NCBI RefSeq assembly: GCF_000517385.1
Contig: NZ_BAUW01000032.1
Span: 1 to 40,335 of the forward strand
Direction of reading: 5' to 3'
DNA: 40,335 bases
Source: Mesobacillus boroniphilus JCM 21738
GTDB lineage: Bacteria; Bacillota; Bacilli; Bacillales; Cytobacillaceae
Shown here: positions 37,143-40,335 of the stretch, piece after piece
Layout of the letters: each line of letters starts with the position of its first letter
How positions within the stretch are numbered: the stretch's first letter is position 1
Notes under the pieces: model-generated
What the model was told of the DNA's origin: nothing
What the model saw: only the letters and a program-made list of their open reading frames with translations
Databases searched by the model: none
Program-made: the position numbers and the translations under genes

Positions 37143-37915
37143 GTGGAGTATCTCAAATGGTCTGCGGAGGACAGGATTGCTACGATTACGATAGCCCGTC
37201 CGCCGGCAAATGCCCTCGCTTCTGGCCTGCTGAAGGAATTATCGGCAGTCCTTGATGAAATTGAGGGAAATGAAGAAATCAGGGTTGTCTTAATCCATGG
37301 TGAAGGAAGGTTCTTTTCTGCAGGAGCAGATATCAAGGAATTCACCACAATTAAAACAGGCGAAGATTTTGCCCAGCTTGCTGAGTACGGTCAGGATTTG
37401 TTTGAACGCATGGAGCACTTTCCAAAGCCTATTATCGCTGCTATTCATGGAGCGGCATTGGGCGGCGGACTGGAACTTGCGATGGCATGCCACTTCCGCC
37501 TTGTAGCTGAAAATGCGAAATTGGGATTGCCAGAGCTGCAGCTTGGCTGATTCCAGGATTTGCAGGCAGCCAGCGTCTTCCGCGTTATGTAGGCGTTGCC
37601 AGAGCGGCAGAGCTGCTGTTTACGAGCGACCCAATCACAGGTGTGGAAGCAGTCCAATATGGATTGGCCAATCACGCTTATCCTGAAGAGCAGTTGCTTG
37701 TACACGCGTACAAGCTTGCCGGGAAAATTGCTAAAAAGAGTCCAGTTTCCATTGGTGCGGCTATTAAACTCTTGAACTATTCCAAGCACGAATCCTTCTA
37801 CAAAGGAGTTAAGGAAGAAGCCAAGCTTTTTGGCGATGTCTTCCTGTCAGAGGATGGACAGGAGGGAATCAAGGCATTCCTGGAAAAAAGGTCACCGGAT
37901 TTTAAAGGCAGATAA
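37143..37915 (+). CDS. fadB: Enoyl-CoA hydratase FadB (one frameshift)
   Basis: FadB hydrates trans-2-enoyl-CoA in beta-oxidation. Crotonase oxyanion-hole segments are present: GRFFSAGADIKEF and HGAALGGGLELAMACHFRL. The frame breaks at 37547, where GGCTG should be GGCCTG. Repair gives [21 protein letters not shown], including the catalytic Glu region, and about 257 residues. The start is GTG 37143 after AAAGGAGGGG. It likely forms the fadR-fadB-etfBA transcript. The 130 bases before it hold a GC-rich hairpin (GCCGCTTCGCAATAAGGCGG). Confidence 0.92.
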
Positions 37916-38001
37916 GCAAACCTTTTAGCATAATTTTTTTATAATAAATTTTTCTAATCTTTAGAACAGCTAAAATGTTTGAATACTTAGGAGGGGAACA
38001 A

Positions 38002-38774
38002 ATGAATATCTACGTTCTAATGAAAAGAACATTCGATACAGAAGAAAAAATCACGATCGCAAACGGCAAGATCAATGAAGATGGCGCTGAATTTATCATC
38101 AATCCTTACGATGAATATGCTATTGAGGAAGCAATCCAGGTAAGGGACACTCAAGGCGGCGAAGTTACTGTTGTTTCTGTAGGCAATGAAGAAACAGAGA
38201 AACAACTGCGCACTGCTTTGGCTATGGGAGCAGACAAAGCTGTATTGATCAATATCGAGGATGACGTTGAAGACGGCGACCAGTTCACAACCGCAAAAAT
38301 CCTTGCTGAATACCTTAAGGATAAGGAAGCTGATCTCATCCTTGGCGGAAATGTCGCAATCGATGGCGGATCTGGCCAGGTAGGACCTCGAGTTGCCGAA
38401 CAGCTTGGAATACCTTATGTAACAACGATTACTAAACTAGAAATCAATGGAACAACTGCAACTATTACTAGAGACGTAGAAGGGGATTCAGAAGTTATTG
38501 AGACAAGCCTTCCTGTTCTTGTAACTGCACAGCAAGGTCTGAATGAGCCTCGCTATCCATCTCTTCCAGGGATCATGAAAGCAAAGAAAAAGCCTCTTGA
38601 TGAGCTTGAACTTGATGATCTTGATTTGGATGAGGACGATGTAGAAGCTAAGACAAAGACAATTGATATTTATCTTCCTCCGCAAAAAGAGGCAGGAAAA
38701 GTCCTTCAAGCGAACTAGCCGATCAGGTCAAGGAACTTGTCAACCTGCTTCACACTGAAGCAAAAGTCGTTTAA
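38002..38774 (+). CDS. etfB: Electron transfer flavoprotein beta subunit (one frameshift at the end)
   Basis: EtfB pairs with EtfA to carry electrons from acyl-CoA dehydrogenases to the respiratory chain. MNIYVLMKRTFDTEEKITI is the family start, and TLPVLVTAQQGLNEPRYPSLPGIMKAKKK (given here in part: NEPRYPSLPGIMKAKKKPL) is the signature. A G is missing at 38710 (CAAGGCG read as CAAGCG), replacing the last twenty or so residues. Repair reads GELADQVKELVNLLHTEAKVV and 257 residues, the usual size. AGGAGGGG lies before the ATG. Confidence 0.95.
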
Positions 38775-38812
38775 GACAAATAGGAAGAATAAATACGCAG
38801 GAGGTAAATTAA

Positions 38813-39788
38813 ATGGCGAGAAAAGTATTAGTATTGGGAGAAGCACGTGACGGACAACTTAGAAACGTTTCTTTCGAAGCGATTGCAGCTGCAAAAACAG
38901 TTGCTGAGGGCGGAGAAGTAGTTGGAGTATTGGTTGGAGAGTCTGTAAATTCATTAGGAAACGACCTATACCAGTATGGTGCTGACAAAGTTGTGGCAGT
39001 AGAGGATACCAAGCTTGCACAATATACACCAGATGGTTTTTCACAAGCATTGATGGCTGTAATCGAACAGGAAAATCCAGAAGGTGTCATTTTTGGACAT
39101 ACATCACTTGGAAAAGACCTTGCTCCTAAAATCGCAAGCAAATTGGGTTCCGGCCTGATTTCCGATGCAGTAGCAGTGGAAGAAGCAGGCGGTAATCTTG
39201 TTTTTACTCGTCCAATCTATTCTGGTAAAGCCTTCGAAAAGAAGATTGTAACCGATGGACTAGTGTTTGCGACAATCCGTCCGAACAACATCGCTCCACT
39301 TGAAAAAGATCCAGGGAAATCCGGAGAAGTTTCAACTGTCTCTGCTGAAATCAAAGATTTGAGAACAATCATCAAGGATGTTGTCCGTAAAGCAACAGAA
39401 GGCGTAGATCTTTCCGAAGCAAAAGTTGTAGTTGCAGGCGGACGCGGTGTAAAAAGTGAAGAAGGCTTTGAGCCGCTTAAGGAACTTGCTGACGTTCTAG
39501 GCGGAGCTGTAGGAGCTTCACGTGCGCATGTGACGCTGACTACTGTGACTATTCACTGCAAATCGGCCAGACAGGCAAAGTCGTAACTCCAGACTTATAT
39601 ATTGCTGCTGGTATTTCCGGAGCAATCCAGCACCTTGCAGGTATGTCCAACTCCAAGGTCATCGTAGCGATTAACAAAGACCCGGAAGCAAATATCTTTA
39701 AAGTCGCAGATACGGCATTGTTGGCGATTTATTCGAAGTTATTCCAATGCTTACTGAAGAATTCAAAAAGCTTAAAGTAAACGCTTAA
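38813..39788 (+). CDS. etfA: Electron transfer flavoprotein alpha subunit (two frameshifts)
   Basis: EtfA binds FAD through its C-terminal domain. The N-terminal part reads [20 protein letters not shown]; the FAD domain has [15 protein letters not shown] and, after repair, [20 protein letters not shown] and [17 protein letters not shown]. One G is lost at about 39534 (CGTGGCG read as CGTGCG) and one T at 39711 (GATTACG read as GATACG). The repaired protein ends [12 protein letters not shown] with 325 residues, the family length. CAGGAGG precedes the ATG. It follows etfB by 38 bases and ends at a strong terminator. Confidence 0.95.
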
Positions 39789-39802
39789 TTTTAGTTAATT
39801 CC

Positions 39803-39833
39803 AAAAAACGGACGTCACACACGTCCGTTTTTT
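39803..39833 (+). terminator. Intrinsic terminator after etfA
   Basis: AAAACGGACGT and ACGTCCGTTTT form a perfect stem followed by T6. It ends the beta-oxidation cluster. Confidence 0.93.
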
Positions 39834-39921
39834 GCTTGAAAATGCGAATTAAATAGAATATCCAAATGTAAAAAGGGTAAATTACAATAAGAGCAGATAA
39901 ATAGCATCAATTGGTAAACGA

Positions 39922-39930
39922 TGATATACT
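39922..39930 (+). promoter_or_regulatory. Possible extended -10 promoter of trxA
   Basis: TGATATACT at 39922-39930 has the TG extension and TATACT hexamer; no convincing -35 is visible 17 bases upstream. Confidence 0.4.
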
Positions 39931-39966
39931 GACGTTAGTATTCAGATTTTTTTAGGAGGCATTTAT

Positions 39967-40281
39967 ATGGCTATTACACATGCTACTGACGCAACCTTTG
40001 CTAACGAAACAGGATCAGGCCTAGTGCTTGTTGACTTTTGGGCACCTTGGTGCGGACCTTGTAAGATGATTGCTCCTGTGCTTGAAGAACTAGATTCAGA
40101 AATGGGCGACAAAGTGAAAATCGTGAAGCTTGATGTTGATGACAATCAGCAAACTGCTGCACAATACGGCATCATGAGCATCCCGACACTACTTGTCCTA
40201 AAAGATGGTCAACCAGTTGATAAAGTTGTCGGTTTCCAGCCTAAAGAAGCACTTGCAGGCCGCTTGCAACAGCATATCTAA
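39967..40281 (+). CDS. trxA: Thioredoxin
   Basis: TrxA is the main cytosolic disulfide reductase. The 104-residue protein has the active site [10 protein letters not shown] and the conserved cis-proline segment [30 protein letters not shown] is typical of Bacillus. AGGAGGC precedes the ATG. Frame intact; a terminator follows. It lies after etfA, as in B. subtilis. Confidence 0.97.
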   Translation: MAITHATDATFANETGSGLVLVDFWAPWCGPCKMIAPVLEELDSEMGDKVKIVKLDVDDNQQTAAQYGIMSIPTLLVLKDGQPVDKVVGFQPKEALAGRLQQHI

Positions 40282-40293
40282 GCTATTATATGC

Positions 40294-40332
40294 AAAAAAT
40301 CCCCGCCTTCTATCGAAGGCGGGGATTTTTTA
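40294..40332 (+). terminator. Intrinsic terminator after trxA
   Basis: ATCCCCGCCTTC and GAAGGCGGGGAT form a 12-bp perfect stem with a 4-base loop and T run. Confidence 0.95.
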
Positions 40333-40335
40333 TTG

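Noticed and set aside
194..39788. Programmed ribosomal frameshifting as the cause of the many split genes
   Set aside because: Sites share no slippery heptamer plus pseudoknot, occur in unrelated genes, differ in direction, and mostly look like loss of one base from a run.

Overview
The window is core chromosome of a spore-forming, aerobic member of the Bacillaceae. The evidence is gene content and order matching the polA–dnaI, thrS–rplT, pheST–mutS2 and lcfA–trxA blocks of Bacillus subtilis, plus sspI, ytxC, ytaF and a sigma-W type promoter before ysdB. I cannot name the species; the sequence fits the wider Bacillus/Mesobacillus/Cytobacillus group. I see no prophage, insertion sequence, CRISPR array, tRNA or rRNA gene.

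Layout: hflK-hflC (membrane protease regulators); polA-mutM-ytaF-coaE (repair polymerase, 8-oxoguanine glycosylase, sporulation membrane protein, CoA synthesis); gapB and speD (gluconeogenesis, spermidine synthesis); an unnamed small gene and nrdR; dnaB-dnaI (helicase loading); ytxC; thrS with a threonine T-box; infC-rpmI-rplT behind an L20-type leader; ysdA, a TVP38-family gene and convergent ysdB; an all-alpha dUTPase; ysdC; convergent sspI; a TrmH-family methyltransferase; pheS-pheT with a phenylalanine T-box; convergent rnhC; zapA-cvpA; polX; mutS2; yshE; then the fatty-acid degradation cluster lcfA-fadR-fadB-etfB-etfA and trxA. In that cluster, acyl-CoA synthetase activates fatty acids, FadB hydrates enoyl-CoA, and EtfAB takes the electrons from acyl-CoA dehydrogenase. 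FadR represses the pathway, and a perfect FadR operator lies at the fadR promoter.

The main caveat is sequence quality. Seventeen genes carry 24 single-base frameshifts (22 losses, 2 gains), nearly all in homopolymer runs. Many of these genes are essential (thrS, pheT, rplT, dnaI). Undoing each shift restores a protein of the normal family length. I therefore annotate these as single intact genes with probable sequencing errors, not pseudogenes.

The least explained material is intergenic. Three arrays have strict short periods: two of 21 bp (about 7317-7379 and 21956-22081) and one of 52 bp (20054-20209). A family of about 120-bp palindromic interspersed elements has four copies, one enlarged by a second hairpin element. 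The ytaF ribosome-binding site lies in a 13-bp hairpin arm, the speD leader looks structured, and a 17-bp palindrome covers the lcfA -10 box. None is proven to be a new system; they are the best candidates here.
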